Below are positions 9,125 to 17,295 of a stretch of 29,498 bases of DNA, in pieces. The notes beneath the pieces were generated by a model. That model did no database searches. It saw nothing but the letters and a program-made list of their open reading frames with translations, and was not told where the DNA came from. How positions within the stretch are numbered: the stretch's first letter is position 1; every line of letters starts with the position of its first letter. A program made the position numbers and the translations under genes. The stretch is from Hondaea fermentalgiana (Eukaryota; Sar; Bigyra; Thraustochytrida; Thraustochytriidae), in contig NPFB01000100.1 of NCBI GenBank assembly GCA_014084085.1, forward strand, positions 161,623 to 191,120. Direction: 5' to 3'.

Positions 9125-9159
9125 GCAGCTGCAGCAGCAGCAGCAGCTGCTGCAGCTGC
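9125..9159. repeat. 14-bp perfect inverted repeat built of CAG/CTG
   Basis: The left arm 9125-9138 (GCAGCTGCAGCAGC) and right arm 9146-9159 are exact reverse complements separated by 7 bases. The arms are CAG/CTG-type repeats, so this is both a trinucleotide microsatellite and a potential hairpin on either strand. A similar but shorter GCAGCTGCAGCTGC word recurs near 9533-9548. Confidence 0.85.
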
Positions 9160-9229
9160 GTTGGATCGTGGAGAGGCGCAAGGCGTGGAAGGGGTCCCCT
9201 CTGCAGCTGTGCGAGGTGTTCTCTTATAA

Positions 9230-9274
9230 GACCCGGTGTTTCGGCATTATTGCAGCCATTGCGAAAGCCGGGTC
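9230..9274. other. Potential stem-loop of unknown role
   Basis: GACCCGG (9230-9236) pairs with CCGGGTC (9268-9274), and inside it TTTCG (9239-9243) pairs with CGAAA (9262-9266). Together they give a 12-bp stem with a small bulge (TG opposite G) and an 18-base loop. A TATAAG word begins five bases upstream of the stem. This could be a structured RNA element or chance in GC-rich DNA. It is not a recognised family; no protein frame explains the pairing. Confidence 0.4.
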
Positions 9275-9333
9275 CTGTGCGGTCAAGTTGGCCGGTATGA
9301 CTCTATGACGCGATGACGAATCGATGATACAGA

Positions 9334-9489
9334 ATGGACGAAGAAATGCAAATCGACCTTGCGCAGCCGAAGACATTTTCAAACCTGCGAAAGAAGGGGA
9401 TCTTCTTCTCCTTCTTCGTGGCGCGCTGGCCGGTGCGGCTTGAATCTGCGGACCCCGTCATCCTGCCGTCGCAGAGCAAGTTGTTGTGA
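9334..9489 (+). CDS. Possible 51-residue ORF, unrecognised
   Basis: A small frame starts MDEEMQIDLAQPKTF and continues through a basic then hydrophobic centre (RKKGIFFSFFVARW) to SQSKLL and a stop. Its composition is more protein-like than the surrounding low-complexity frames. I recognise no family, and no flanking exon is evident. It may be a real microprotein, a first exon, or chance; I lean to chance. Confidence 0.18.
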   Translation: MDEEMQIDLAQPKTFSNLRKKGIFFSFFVARWPVRLESADPVILPSQSKLL

Positions 9490-9990
9490 TTATACGCCTC
9501 GAAACCAGCAGCAGCGCGTAGGCTACAGCCAGGCAGCTGCAGCTGCAGCAGCAGCGGTTTGCCCTTGCAGTGTGTGATAATGATGATGAGGACCAACGTT
9601 GCTGCCGTCCCGGGGCCGCGCGAGCAGATCCGCGGTGACGTTCGCGCCGCAGGAAGAATTGCGTCGGCGCAACACGGGCCGCGAGAACGAGGAGACGGCG
9701 CGGAGTTTTTCCCCGCCGCAGCGTGACTCAGACTGGTAGTAGGTGGGAACGCGACGGAATCGCGGCCTGGCCTGGCGCGCGCCGTGTTGGATGGGTGGCT
9801 CGCGGCCCGGGCACGGGCGCAGAAATAGGCCCTTTTTAATCCCCCCAAAGAATAAAAAAATGGGAAAAGCGTCTTAGGCCGCTTCCAGGTGGCGGCGATG
9901 CCGGTTAGGGTCGGGGCATCGCGGGTTAGGTTTGGGTCGAGGCGGCGATCGATCTCCAGACAGGACGGCCGGCCTGAGCAGAAACAACGT

Positions 9991-10015
9991 GGCGGCGGCG
10001 GCGGCGGCGGCGGCG
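9991..10015. repeat. (CGG)n trinucleotide microsatellite
   Basis: About eight uninterrupted CGG units roughly 375 bp upstream of the SRP9 start. The complementary CCG unit also encodes the polyglycine tract in RICTOR (23205-23252). Confidence 0.88.
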
Positions 10016-10187
10016 AAGATGGTGTACGTGGGCGGCAGCGCGCGCGCGCAGAGGCGCTGGACAGGGAGAAGAGGGCAAAGGGGCGCTTCGAACGGACGAA
10101 GGAGAGTGGAGGTCGTTGGAGCAGGTGCGAAAGAGAAAAGTGGGCGGTAAACATCGAGGACGCGAGTGACCGCCACCACCTGTAGAC

Positions 10188-10221
10188 AAAAGAACGAAAG
10201 AAAGAAAGAAAGAAAGAAAGA
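10188..10221. repeat. (GAAA)n tetranucleotide microsatellite
   Basis: About seven GAAA units, purine on the plus strand, ending 168 bp before the SRP9 ATG. It probably sits in the SRP9 promoter or 5' leader. Confidence 0.88.
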
Positions 10222-10380
10222 CAACGGGCTTGCTCGCGTCGAGGCATTATGATGCAACGCGGCTTGCGTCAGGAAGTCCGTGCTGCGTGCGTCTTGCTCG
10301 CGTCCGAGGCGTCACGCTAGCTGTCCTGGCAGGCAGTTTGCAGAGGCAGGATCTTTAGTTTTGCGGAATAAACTGACGAG

Positions 10381-10392
10381 ATGAACGTATGA
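10381..10392 (+). promoter_or_regulatory. Three-codon upstream ORF overlapping the SRP9 start
   Basis: ATG AAC GTA TGA begins eight bases before the SRP9 ATG, and its stop overlaps that ATG (ATGA at 10389-10392). If the mRNA includes this segment, ribosomes ending the tiny frame would terminate on top of the main start, an arrangement that can lower or couple translation. Whether the transcript starts upstream of 10381 is not known. Confidence 0.4.
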
Positions 10393-10841
10393 AAACGCAC
10401 AGGCATATCGATAACGTGGAAGAATTTGTCTTCCGCGCCAAAGAACTGGCGCTCAAACGCGGCGACGCCGTCCGCTACAACCTCAAGTATGTCAACAAAC
10501 TCGGCCGCCTCGCAGCCAAGGTCACGGACGACCAGGTTTGCCTGACACACGAGACGGATGTGCGCGCGGAGATTTACGTTCTCAACGAGCTCACCGAGTG
10601 GTTCTTTTGCTCGTGCACGGGCGTCAAGCGCCCGCGCGTTGATAGCGGCGCAGAACTTCAGCTCGAAGGAGTGGACGAGAAGCTTGCGGCTGCCGCCGGC
10701 ACGCCAGCAGACGCAAAGTCTGGCACATCTGCCGCCGCGACGACCGCACCGGCGTCCTCGTCGTCTTCGTCAGAACCAGCGGCCTCGACCGGCAGCAAAA
10801 ACAACTCTAGTAAGAAGAAGAAGAACCGCAAGCGCAGGTGA
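10389..10841 (+). CDS. SRP9: Signal recognition particle 9 kDa protein with basic C-terminal tail
   Basis: SRP9 pairs with SRP14 on the Alu end of SRP RNA and mediates elongation arrest while secretory proteins are targeted to the ER. The 150-residue protein opens with the SRP9 fold: VEEFVFRAKELALKRGDAVR lines up residue for residue in length with the EEF..A..LY segment of the animal protein, followed by NLKY and AAKVTDDQVCLTHETD, which matches the conserved KVTDD.VCL..KTD core. From about residue 80 it departs: an Ala/Ser/Thr-rich linker ends in KKKKNRKRR. Animal SRP9 is 86 residues and lacks this tail; fungal Srp21 and many SRP14 proteins carry basic tails, so the extra tail probably contacts RNA. 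The terminal AGG TGA also fits a splice donor (CAG/GTGAGG), so a further exon is possible but not needed. It diverges from serC and converges with the RING gene. Confidence 0.85.
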   Translation: MKTHRHIDNVEEFVFRAKELALKRGDAVRYNLKYVNKLGRLAAKVTDDQVCLTHETDVRAEIYVLNELTEWFFCSCTGVKRPRVDSGAELQLEGVDEKLAAAAGTPADAKSGTSAAATTAPASSSSSSEPAASTGSKNNSSKKKKNRKRR

Positions 10842-11412
10842 GGGATCTCCGTTGCTAGGGCGTGCACATAGCAGCAGGGTTTCAGGCGAGCCATGTGAGT
10901 GGTGGACCTCTTGCATTTCGCTTGGCAACCCTGCCCGCCAGCTTTCTTCAATATCGTTGCTGCATCTATTAGTTGTTACTCGCAGTATGGTTTTGAAACG
11001 ATCATGCTGCGGGCCGAGTCGGCATGTGGGTCAGGCCGAACGCATCGCGCGAGACCCAAAGAGGCCCTTGGTGGTGGGGCCGCGGGTCGCTTTCCAAGAT
11101 ACAAAACGTACTTTGAAAACACATGTTTCTATTTTTTTGTTTTGGCGTCCGTCGTACCATGCATGGTCGACGGCCTGTCCGGAGCTTGATTTGCTTGAAT
11201 GAAACACAGCATTAGCAGTATAATTTTGCTTTCTTTCGTTGGTAAATGCTCAGTTACTTTTTTTTATGTAATAAAGAAAAAAATCCGTCTCTGTGCTTTC
11301 TTTCAAAAAGACACGACAGAGCGAAGACAACGAAAGTAAAATGTGTTGTGAACTACAAAACGGCAAGGGTTGAGTAGGAATATACAAGACCAAGGGCCCA
11401 GGCGCCTTTTCT
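10842..11412. other. Convergent 3' interval, SRP9 / RING ligase
   Basis: This 571-bp interval between two stop codons holds no supported gene. A 96-codon open frame at 10899-11189 has no domain. The interval becomes AT-rich to the right, with the T8/A8 inverted repeat and AATAAA at 11258-11284. Confidence 0.5.
11258..11284. terminator. T8-AATAAA-A8 inverted repeat, candidate poly(A) region
   Basis: Eight T (11258-11265), then ATGT, AATAAA (11270-11275), G, and eight A (11277-11284). The homopolymer arms are perfectly complementary. AATAAA on the plus strand would suit SRP9 mRNA 3' end formation. It lies about 130 bp past the end of the minus-strand RING gene and 430 bp past SRP9. The role is inferred from motif and position. 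Confidence 0.4.
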
Positions 11413-12843
11413 TTAAGCATCAATCTGCATGAAATACAGCAACATTGAGCCCGTGGCGATGGCGATGACACCAGCCAGAATAATAGCCACTGATCGCGAA
11501 GAGTCGTCCGTTCCGCTCGTTGCATCTGAAGCGGCAATCTCATCCAGCGAGCGCGCGTCGCCTGATGGAAGAATGCTTTGCTTGCAAATCGGGCAAAGCG
11601 ATGACTTGTGAATCAGCCACGGTTCAATGCACTCCTTGTGGTAGCCGTGCCCGCATGGCAAAACGGTGAGCTTCTCACCATCCTCAAAGTCACAGATACA
11701 AATGACACAATTGTCGCACGCAAAATAGTCGGTAATGCCGCCTCCCGTAGAGCACGATGCTGCGGACGAGGAAGATGTCCCGGCATTGTTGCCGCTCGCA
11801 TTACCCGAGCATGCAGACGAGGAAGAGCCCGCAATTTCGACCTCAACCTCGTCCACAGGTACGCGGTGATGGCCTGGATGCCGAGGATGACAGTCCTCTT
11901 GCGCGCCCGTTCGTGTCGCGCCCATGTCCACCAACGCAAGCTCGCCGCCCACAGGCTTGACCTCGTCATCAAGCGTGGGCACTTGCTCATACGTGCCCGC
12001 GCTCGCACCATGGCCAGATGCTATTGCTCCTGACGAAGATTGTGCTACAGCGCCGCTGGCGTTGGTGTCGTCGTTGTCATCGTCGCGAGGGACTACAATC
12101 GGATCGAGGTCGCCCTCAATGGCCGCCTCGGACCCCGCGGCACGGAACACTCGCGTCGGTAGCTTGCGCACCACCTCGAGCCTGCGACGCCGCGCCATAC
12201 GGAGTCGGACCCAGTTGACCAGATAAAAGATGGCAATGATGGACCAGAGCACCAAGAGCAGTTGGAGCAAGAAAAAGATGGAGTTCATGAAACCCGGGGT
12301 CTCGTCAAAAAGCGCCGGATCAAACTCATCCGTCCCATTGATGGTCACAAAGACTTCGTCCTCTGTCTCGTCCAGCAGCTGAAAGAGTCCCTCTGCCGAC
12401 ATGAACGAGGTAAAGATGGCGGGAATGAAAATTTCGGCCGCGTCCTCCTCACTGTCGGCCGACATGTGAACAAGGGTGTACCCGTCGAGAGGAGGGTCTT
12501 TATTATACACGATAATTCCGGTGGCCCCGCTGTTTTGTGCTTTGAATACTTTGTCTACAAATCGGCATCGCCCGCGCGGAACAAAGGCGATCTTTCCATT
12601 CATACTTTCCACGGTCGTATCCACGTCGCACAGAAAGGGATCTTCGTCCGCACCCGTGTCGTAGAGCTGACCAGTCACACCTTCTTCACCCGCATATCGT
12701 GGGCCGAACGAAGCAGGCATGTGCTTGTAGCTCAAGCAGCACGGCTTTTGCACAAGGAGTGCTTCAGTCTCCAGCCCGGAGGTAGCCAAGCACACGGCCG
12801 CAGCAGCGACTGCGACTGCCGCGTGTCTTCTTGAAGACCTCAT
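11413..12843 (-). CDS. PA-TM-RING E3 ubiquitin ligase (RNF13/GRAIL-like)
   Basis: This 476-residue membrane ubiquitin ligase probably works in the endosomal or secretory system. From the start at 12843 I see a signal peptide (MRSSRRHAAVAVAAAAVCLA), a lumenal protease-associated domain at about 55-165 with IAFVPRGRCRFVDKV and GATGIIVYN, a transmembrane segment at 187-210 followed by RMARRRR, a long acidic Ser-rich linker, and a RING-H2 finger at 376-421. The zinc ligands fit C3H2C3: Cys379, Cys382, Cys397, His399, His402, Cys405, Cys417, Cys420, with LPCGHGYHKEC typical of the family. Unusually, the protein ends in a second hydrophobic stretch (451-473, SVAIILAGVIAIATGSMLLY). The usual PA-TM-RING protein crosses the membrane once. 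The frame remains open upstream to a non-ATG codon at 12939, but the signal peptide supports 12843. It is divergent from the WDR34 gene. Confidence 0.92.
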   Translation of the reverse strand: MRSSRRHAAVAVAAAAVCLATSGLETEALLVQKPCCLSYKHMPASFGPRYAGEEGVTGQLYDTGADEDPFLCDVDTTVESMNGKIAFVPRGRCRFVDKVFKAQNSGATGIIVYNKDPPLDGYTLVHMSADSEEDAAEIFIPAIFTSFMSAEGLFQLLDETEDEVFVTINGTDEFDPALFDETPGFMNSIFFLLQLLLVLWSIIAIFYLVNWVRLRMARRRRLEVVRKLPTRVFRAAGSEAAIEGDLDPIVVPRDDDNDDTNASGAVAQSSSGAIASGHGASAGTYEQVPTLDDEVKPVGGELALVDMGATRTGAQEDCHPRHPGHHRVPVDEVEVEIAGSSSSACSGNASGNNAGTSSSSAASCSTGGGITDYFACDNCVICICDFEDGEKLTVLPCGHGYHKECIEPWLIHKSSLCPICKQSILPSGDARSLDEIAASDATSGTDDSSRSVAIILAGVIAIATGSMLLYFMQIDA

Positions 12844-13017
12844 TCTTCTTTCGCTGCAGCAGTGGGTTTCGCCAGAAGAGAGGGCGGTCACTGTCGGCGC
12901 GAAGGCGCTCTGCAGGCCAACGTACGCAAAGGCGAGCACCCGGCCTCCCGACGTTCGTCACGTTGCGTCACGGACCGAGTCGAATGGCCGAAGCGGTGTG
13001 CTCGCTCGGCCTTGCTG

Positions 13018-13062
<45 letters not shown>

Positions 13063-13792
13063 GCGACGCCGCGTCTCGTGGCGCAGCGCGGCCCAGCACG
13101 GCGTCCTGCGTCGACCGGGCGAGGCGGTGCGCGAGGGCCGGCTCTGGATCAGAGTTCGGAGTCTGTCTTTGTCCTCGAGCACGCACGCGGCGTTGGGACG
13201 ATTTATAGACCACTGTGGGGGCAAACTCATCGCCCATACTGTTCGCGATACGACCGCGCTAGAGGTCGAGACTCGCTCCGGTGCCGCTGTCGCTGTCGCT
13301 GTCGCCTCCACGGTGCCCCTCGCGCGTGCACGCGCCAAAAGTCTCGACAGCGGTGGCGGCAGCCCAGAGGGAGAGAGCGAGAGAGAGTTGTTGATGTCCA
13401 GAGCCAGCGGTGCCGCCACGCTGGCCCTGGGACGCCTGGCCGTGGTCGGTGGCGGCGTGCTCGCTCGGTGGCAGGCGGTATACGGGTCGGAGAAACAGGG
13501 TGTGCACCGAGGGGCACCCGCACGGATGTGACCGTTCGAGCTCGAGCTCGAGCTCGGACCTGGACTTGGCCAAGGAGAAGGCGGCGACGGCGCCTTGGGC
13601 CAAGGCGAACAATGACGCGAGGAAGCGTGGCGACCGGACGCGCGCGCGAAGGGTGGGGGAGGGGGGTTGACGAAGGCTCGGGCGCGAGCTCGATCGCAAC
13701 ATTGGGCGAGCCGAAGGACGGTTTTTTCCAGCGGGAAAGCTTAGCACGAAGGTGAGCTTTGAAGCGAAGGAAGGGAAAGCTCGTGCAGCGAC
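12844..13792. promoter_or_regulatory. Divergent interval, RING ligase / DYNC2I2
   Basis: This 949-bp stretch should contain both promoters. Visible structure: a (GC)n then (GA)n run at 13017-13061, a CGCTGT hexamer repeat at about 13282-13305, a second short GA run near 13372-13386, and a 20-bp palindrome of three overlapping GAGCTC units at 13537-13556. Many frames are open in both directions because the region is GC-rich; none shows a domain. Confidence 0.5.
13032..13061. repeat. (GA)n dinucleotide microsatellite
   Basis: About 15 GA units directly following a (CG)n run that starts near 13018. It lies in the divergent promoter interval, roughly 190 bp upstream of the RING ligase start. Confidence 0.92.
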
Positions 13793-15601
13793 ATGCTGCG
13801 TTTCGAGGACGCGGAGGGCGACTGCGTGACGATCGCTAGCACGTGGAAGGCTAAGCAGCGGGCAAAAGAACGGGATCGCGATGTCCAGGTTGGCCCCGTC
13901 GACACATACCATGTCGCAACGCAGAGTGTGACGTACGCCGATGCGGATATGCAAACGAATTTCGAGAACGACGACATGCCCGAATCGAAGAGCAGCAGCA
14001 ACGAGGAGGACATTGACGAAAACCGCCACGAAGAAAAGGAGGAAAATGCCCACGGTCCCGAGGTTGACGAGGACGACATGGCAGCCTGGCTCGCACGCAC
14101 GATGCATGATATAGGGGACGAACTTGATCGCAGAGAGGGACCTCAAATGCGCGAGGCGGTCCCAAGCGTCGTGCGCGCCGATCCATTTCATGGCGCTGAG
14201 AGCCTTGGGCAAGGAAGGGAAGGCCAAGTGTATTGCACAATTGCAAGACCCATGGGCTCGCTGGAAGAGGCCGATGATCTTGGTTGTACCAGCGTCTCGT
14301 GGAATGCCACTGGATCCCGCGTGGTGGCCTCATACGGAAGGTTTGACAACTATGGATGGTGTGCGCACCGTGGATCCGTGTGCCTGTGGCACGCTTTTGA
14401 CAAGGACCCCGAGGAACTCTCCAACGCGCCTCCCGACTTTCGCTTCGAGGTGGAGTGCGGCGTCATGTGTGCCCAGGCGCACCCGACACGACCTTCAATC
14501 GTTGCCGCCGGCAGCTTTAATGGCGAGATTCTGGTGTTAGACTTTAATCAGGATGACCCACTGGTGGCGTGCTCGCGTATCGACGCATACTGTCATCGAG
14601 AGCCAGTTATGCAAGTTCGTTGGATTCCACACGCGGGTGCAGAGGGAGACTACCTCTTGGCGTCGGTCAGTGCAGAGGGCCGGGTCCTCGTATGGTCGCC
14701 TTTTAGCACACTTTCGGGGCCCTTGCAAGGCATTGTGCTCGCGAGCGAGGCCCGCGCAAAGCGAACGCTTGGAGGAATCACGCTGGATCTTTGTAGGGCC
14801 AATGGACAAGGTGCACTCACCTTTCTCGTTGGATCCGAGGGCGGTGCCTTGTGCAGGTGCAGTGCACGCCCCATGCCTGACCTGGCGCGCGGACCGAAGG
14901 CGCGTGCGAGTCTTGGGTTGCGCTCAAGCAAATGGTCTGCGGATGCCCAGGATGTGCTCTTGGCAGCCGAGCCTAAAGATCGCGCGGTGCTCAAGCAGAA
15001 CGCAGAGCGGCACGCGGAGCTCGAAAATATCGGTCAGATTGATGCGGCGGCCCTTTATGAGGCATCTCGTGCCGAGCACTACATGTATCGAGGCGGCGTT
15101 CGCTTCAAGTATCAGCCGCATGTCGGGCCTGTCCACGCTGTAGCGTGCTCTCCGTTTCATCGAAATGCGTTCTTGTCGTGCGGCGCTGACGGGCATTTGC
15201 GGCTGTATTCGCTGTTAGAGCGTGGACCGGTGCTTGACCTCACTCCGCGTGTGGCTGCCGCGCACGGTCTCTTTGGAGTGGCATGGTCTCCACATCGGCC
15301 AGCCGTATTTGCAACGTGTTCCAGTGCAGGCAAGGTTTTTGTTTATGATCTCGCGCAATCTGAGGACGCGCCGGTGGCGGTGGTGCAGGCTGCCAAGGAC
15401 GGCAAGACGGCCTTGCAAAGTCTGGCCTTTAATGGGCGAACGCGCGGCTTTGTGGCATGCGGCGACGCTGCAGGTCAGGTGTCGATTCTCAAATTGCCTT
15501 GGAAGCTGTCCAATCGACAACCTGATGACAAGACCGCCCTCGATGTGACCATGTTTTCCTCCTCCTCTTCTTCAAATTCAGCATCAGTAGCAGCGAGGTG
15601 A
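13793..15601 (+). CDS. DYNC2I2: Cytoplasmic dynein-2 intermediate chain WDR34
   Basis: This is a 602-residue WD-repeat protein matching the dynein-2 intermediate chain WDR34, which carries the heavy chain for retrograde intraflagellar transport. The N-terminal 115 residues are acidic and disordered, with STWKAKQ and two TQ/QT words (VATQSVTY, ADMQTNF) like the light-chain-binding stretch in animal WDR34. The propeller begins at about 163: TSVSWNATGS then YGRFDNYGW and VCLWHAFDKD, matching the SISWNSTGS and AYGRLDHGDW blocks of the animal protein. Later come PSIVAAGSFNGEILVLD, HREPVMQVRWIP, FLVGSEGGALCRCS, GPVHAVACSPFHRNAFLSCGADGHLRLYS and GVAWSPHRPAVFATCS, all in family order. The start codon is the first in frame with this N-terminus. 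It implies a motile or sensory cilium in the life cycle. The C-terminus after about 585 is a Ser-rich tail. No intron is needed. It is convergent with the UBL gene. Confidence 0.93.
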   Translation: MLRFEDAEGDCVTIASTWKAKQRAKERDRDVQVGPVDTYHVATQSVTYADADMQTNFENDDMPESKSSSNEEDIDENRHEEKEENAHGPEVDEDDMAAWLARTMHDIGDELDRREGPQMREAVPSVVRADPFHGAESLGQGREGQVYCTIARPMGSLEEADDLGCTSVSWNATGSRVVASYGRFDNYGWCAHRGSVCLWHAFDKDPEELSNAPPDFRFEVECGVMCAQAHPTRPSIVAAGSFNGEILVLDFNQDDPLVACSRIDAYCHREPVMQVRWIPHAGAEGDYLLASVSAEGRVLVWSPFSTLSGPLQGIVLASEARAKRTLGGITLDLCRANGQGALTFLVGSEGGALCRCSARPMPDLARGPKARASLGLRSSKWSADAQDVLLAAEPKDRAVLKQNAERHAELENIGQIDAAALYEASRAEHYMYRGGVRFKYQPHVGPVHAVACSPFHRNAFLSCGADGHLRLYSLLERGPVLDLTPRVAAAHGLFGVAWSPHRPAVFATCSSAGKVFVYDLAQSEDAPVAVVQAAKDGKTALQSLAFNGRTRGFVACGDAAGQVSILKLPWKLSNRQPDDKTALDVTMFSSSSSSNSASVAAR

Positions 15602-15945
15602 ATCACCATTGCCATCATAAATTTGTTACTTTTCTCGTTGCCAAGTCTAAGAGCTTCATGAAGTTTTTTGTCATCATCCATGGCCATCATAAATTTTATT
15701 ACTGGGCCTTCCTACTTTTGTCTTTTGTCGTTTCCATGGTGCCGTGGGCAAGGTTTTAGAAAAAGATTTAAAAAAAAAAAAACGTGTGCATGCTTTGTAA
15801 TTGGCTCGTTCTCTCCGGTTTACGGTACGTTCGCTGGCAGAAAAGGAGAATAAGAATCGTTTTGCGGCGAGTCGGGGTCAAGTCGACTCGAGCTCTAGGA
15901 TAAGAGGGTAAAAGAGATTGGATCGATAGGAATGGGCAAGATCCC
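15602..15945. other. Convergent 3' interval, DYNC2I2 / UBL gene
   Basis: This 344-bp interval holds no gene. It contains a direct repeat (GCCATCATAAATTTGTTACT at 15611-15630 and a near copy at 15683-15703) and a 13-A run at 15770-15782 preceded by TTT. These are likely 3' untranslated and polyadenylation sequences. Confidence 0.5.
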
Positions 15946-16509
15946 TCACTTTTTTGACGTCTTTGACTCCGCGAGCCACGTTTCGTCATCGCCAAGATCA
16001 ACCTGTACATAGAGACCTGCGCTACTGCGATCTTCAAAATCGCTCAAGGATAGCGGGTCGAGCATGACCCGACCTCGGTAGCGAAGCGTCTGAAAGCGCT
16101 AAATGGTGAGCTGTCATGTTCCTCAGTGGTGAAGCGAGTCAATGGAAAGAAAAGAAAAAGAGAGACAACGTACAATGTTTTGCATTTCGAAATCGAATTC
16201 GGCCGAGAGGTGCGCCTTGAGCACCTCAACAGTCTGGCCCATCTTAAAGATATTCTCCGCAACGCTTCCGTCCGGGAACTCAAAGACGACCTGCGTCTCC
16301 TGCTCAGTGGGCAGGTCCGCGCGCGAGCTGTCTTCCGGGGAAGCCGGCTGGCACGCATCGAAGGCGCCGTGGTAGCCGTCGTCGCCGTGATGTCCACACT
16401 CTGCAATGTTGAGCTGCAGACTCCGCTGCAACTCGTCCCCGTCGCCCTTGACGCCGCGTCCGCTTGCCCCGCGCACGGGGCTGCACGCGAGCTTGCTCTC
16501 GCAGTCCAT
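15946..16509 (-). CDS. Small ubiquitin-like (UBL) domain protein, two exons
   Basis: I read two exons, 16509-16174 (112 codons) and 16089-15946 (47 codons plus stop), joined in phase 0 across an 84-bp intron with donor ATT/GTACGT and acceptor GCTTTCAG/ACG, giving 159 residues. The splice falls inside one ubiquitin-like fold: exon 1 supplies TQVVFEFPDGSVAENIF, a helix (KMGQTVEVLKAHLSAEF) and FEMQNI; exon 2 continues TLRYRGRVMLDPLSLSDF and ends with GLYVQVDL and a Lys-rich tail. Neither exon alone makes a complete fold, which supports the join. The first about 75 residues are Cys/His-containing and not recognised. The start at 16509 has A at -3 and G at +4; the frame is open further upstream, so an earlier start cannot be excluded. 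The UBL resembles that of IQUB, a ciliary protein, but IQ motifs are absent. No diglycine tail, so it is not a conjugated modifier. Confidence 0.72.
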
Positions 16510-17057
16510 GCTCCGTGCCGAGCCCCAGCGCGAGTGCGCGCAGGTCGTTTGGTGGGTAACCTTGGTGGACAAGCCAGGCGGCCAGGCAGGGATCCACGCA
16601 CGATCAATCAATCGATCGAGACAGCCAGCGAGCTTCCCCGTTTGCCCGTGCCGCCGTGCCGGCCGCACGTCCGCCGCAGCCGCGGCCAGCTGAGAGCGCT
16701 CTCCCGCCCAGCTCCCGAGACCGTTTCGTCCAAGAGGCGCTCGCGCACACCTGGGTTCCAGACGTTCTATGCGTGCCAATGCGTCATCGATTTCCCGCCC
16801 TGCCGCCGAGCCCTCGCCACTCTGCTCGGCTCGGCTCTGCTCTACTTTGCTCTGCGCTGCGCTGCTGCTCTGCGCTGCGCTGCGCTGCTGCTCTGCTCCT
16901 GCTCCGCCGGCCCTCGCGCCGTGCGTGCGTGCGCGCGCGAGGGCTGGGCCCGGCCGCTGTCGCGGGACCCTGCCTTCCGGGCAGTCCGTCTCTCCCGGGC
17001 GAGAGCCGCCGCGCCGAGGCCGAGGCCGCGCCCGAGTCCGCCGAGCGAGCGGCAGGG

Positions 17058-17157
17058 NNNNNNNNNNNNNNNNNNNNNNNNNNNNNNNNNNNNNNNNNNN
17101 NNNNNNNNNNNNNNNNNNNNNNNNNNNNNNNNNNNNNNNNNNNNNNNNNNNNNNNNN
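17058..17157. other. Assembly gap of exactly 100 N
   Basis: Exactly 100 undetermined bases, the conventional size for a scaffold gap of unknown length. It interrupts extremely GC-rich, repeat-rich DNA upstream of the patatin gene. True spacing between the UBL and patatin genes is therefore unknown. Confidence 0.98.
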
Positions 17158-17295
17158 CGGGGGGCGGCGGCAGGCAGGCGGGCAGGCAGCCAGGCAGCCA
17201 GGCAGAAGCGCTTCGAGGCGCGGGCGGGCGGGAAGGTACGCGGCGGCGGCGCGCGGGAGGCGGCGCGGGGCGGGAAGTAAGCAGCGCGGCGCGAG

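Larger units (their letters stand above)
8233..10388. other. Long repeat-rich divergent interval, serC / SRP9
   Basis: This 2.16-kb stretch is the largest without a gene I can support. It holds a chain of microsatellites: GCTC (8262-8292), TCAA (8418-8436), GCACT (8483-8530), GCAA (8738-8762), GGCT (8921-8967), CAG/CTG (9105-9160), CGG (9991-10015) and GAAA (10188-10221). It also has two strong inverted repeats (9125-9159, 9230-9274) and two TTAGG-like words at 9903-9929. A 314-codon minus frame (9303-10247) is low-complexity and has no domain. A 51-codon plus frame at 9334-9489 is listed separately. A short non-coding RNA could sit here. Confidence 0.5.

Noticed and set aside
9303..10247. 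314-codon minus frame in the serC/SRP9 interval
   Set aside because: It is composed of microsatellite-coded runs (polyproline, Phe/Ser repeats), has no domain, and no promoter or splice logic.
13259..14227. 322-codon minus frame between the RING gene and DYNC2I2
   Set aside because: It is antisense to the DYNC2I2 start and has no domain.
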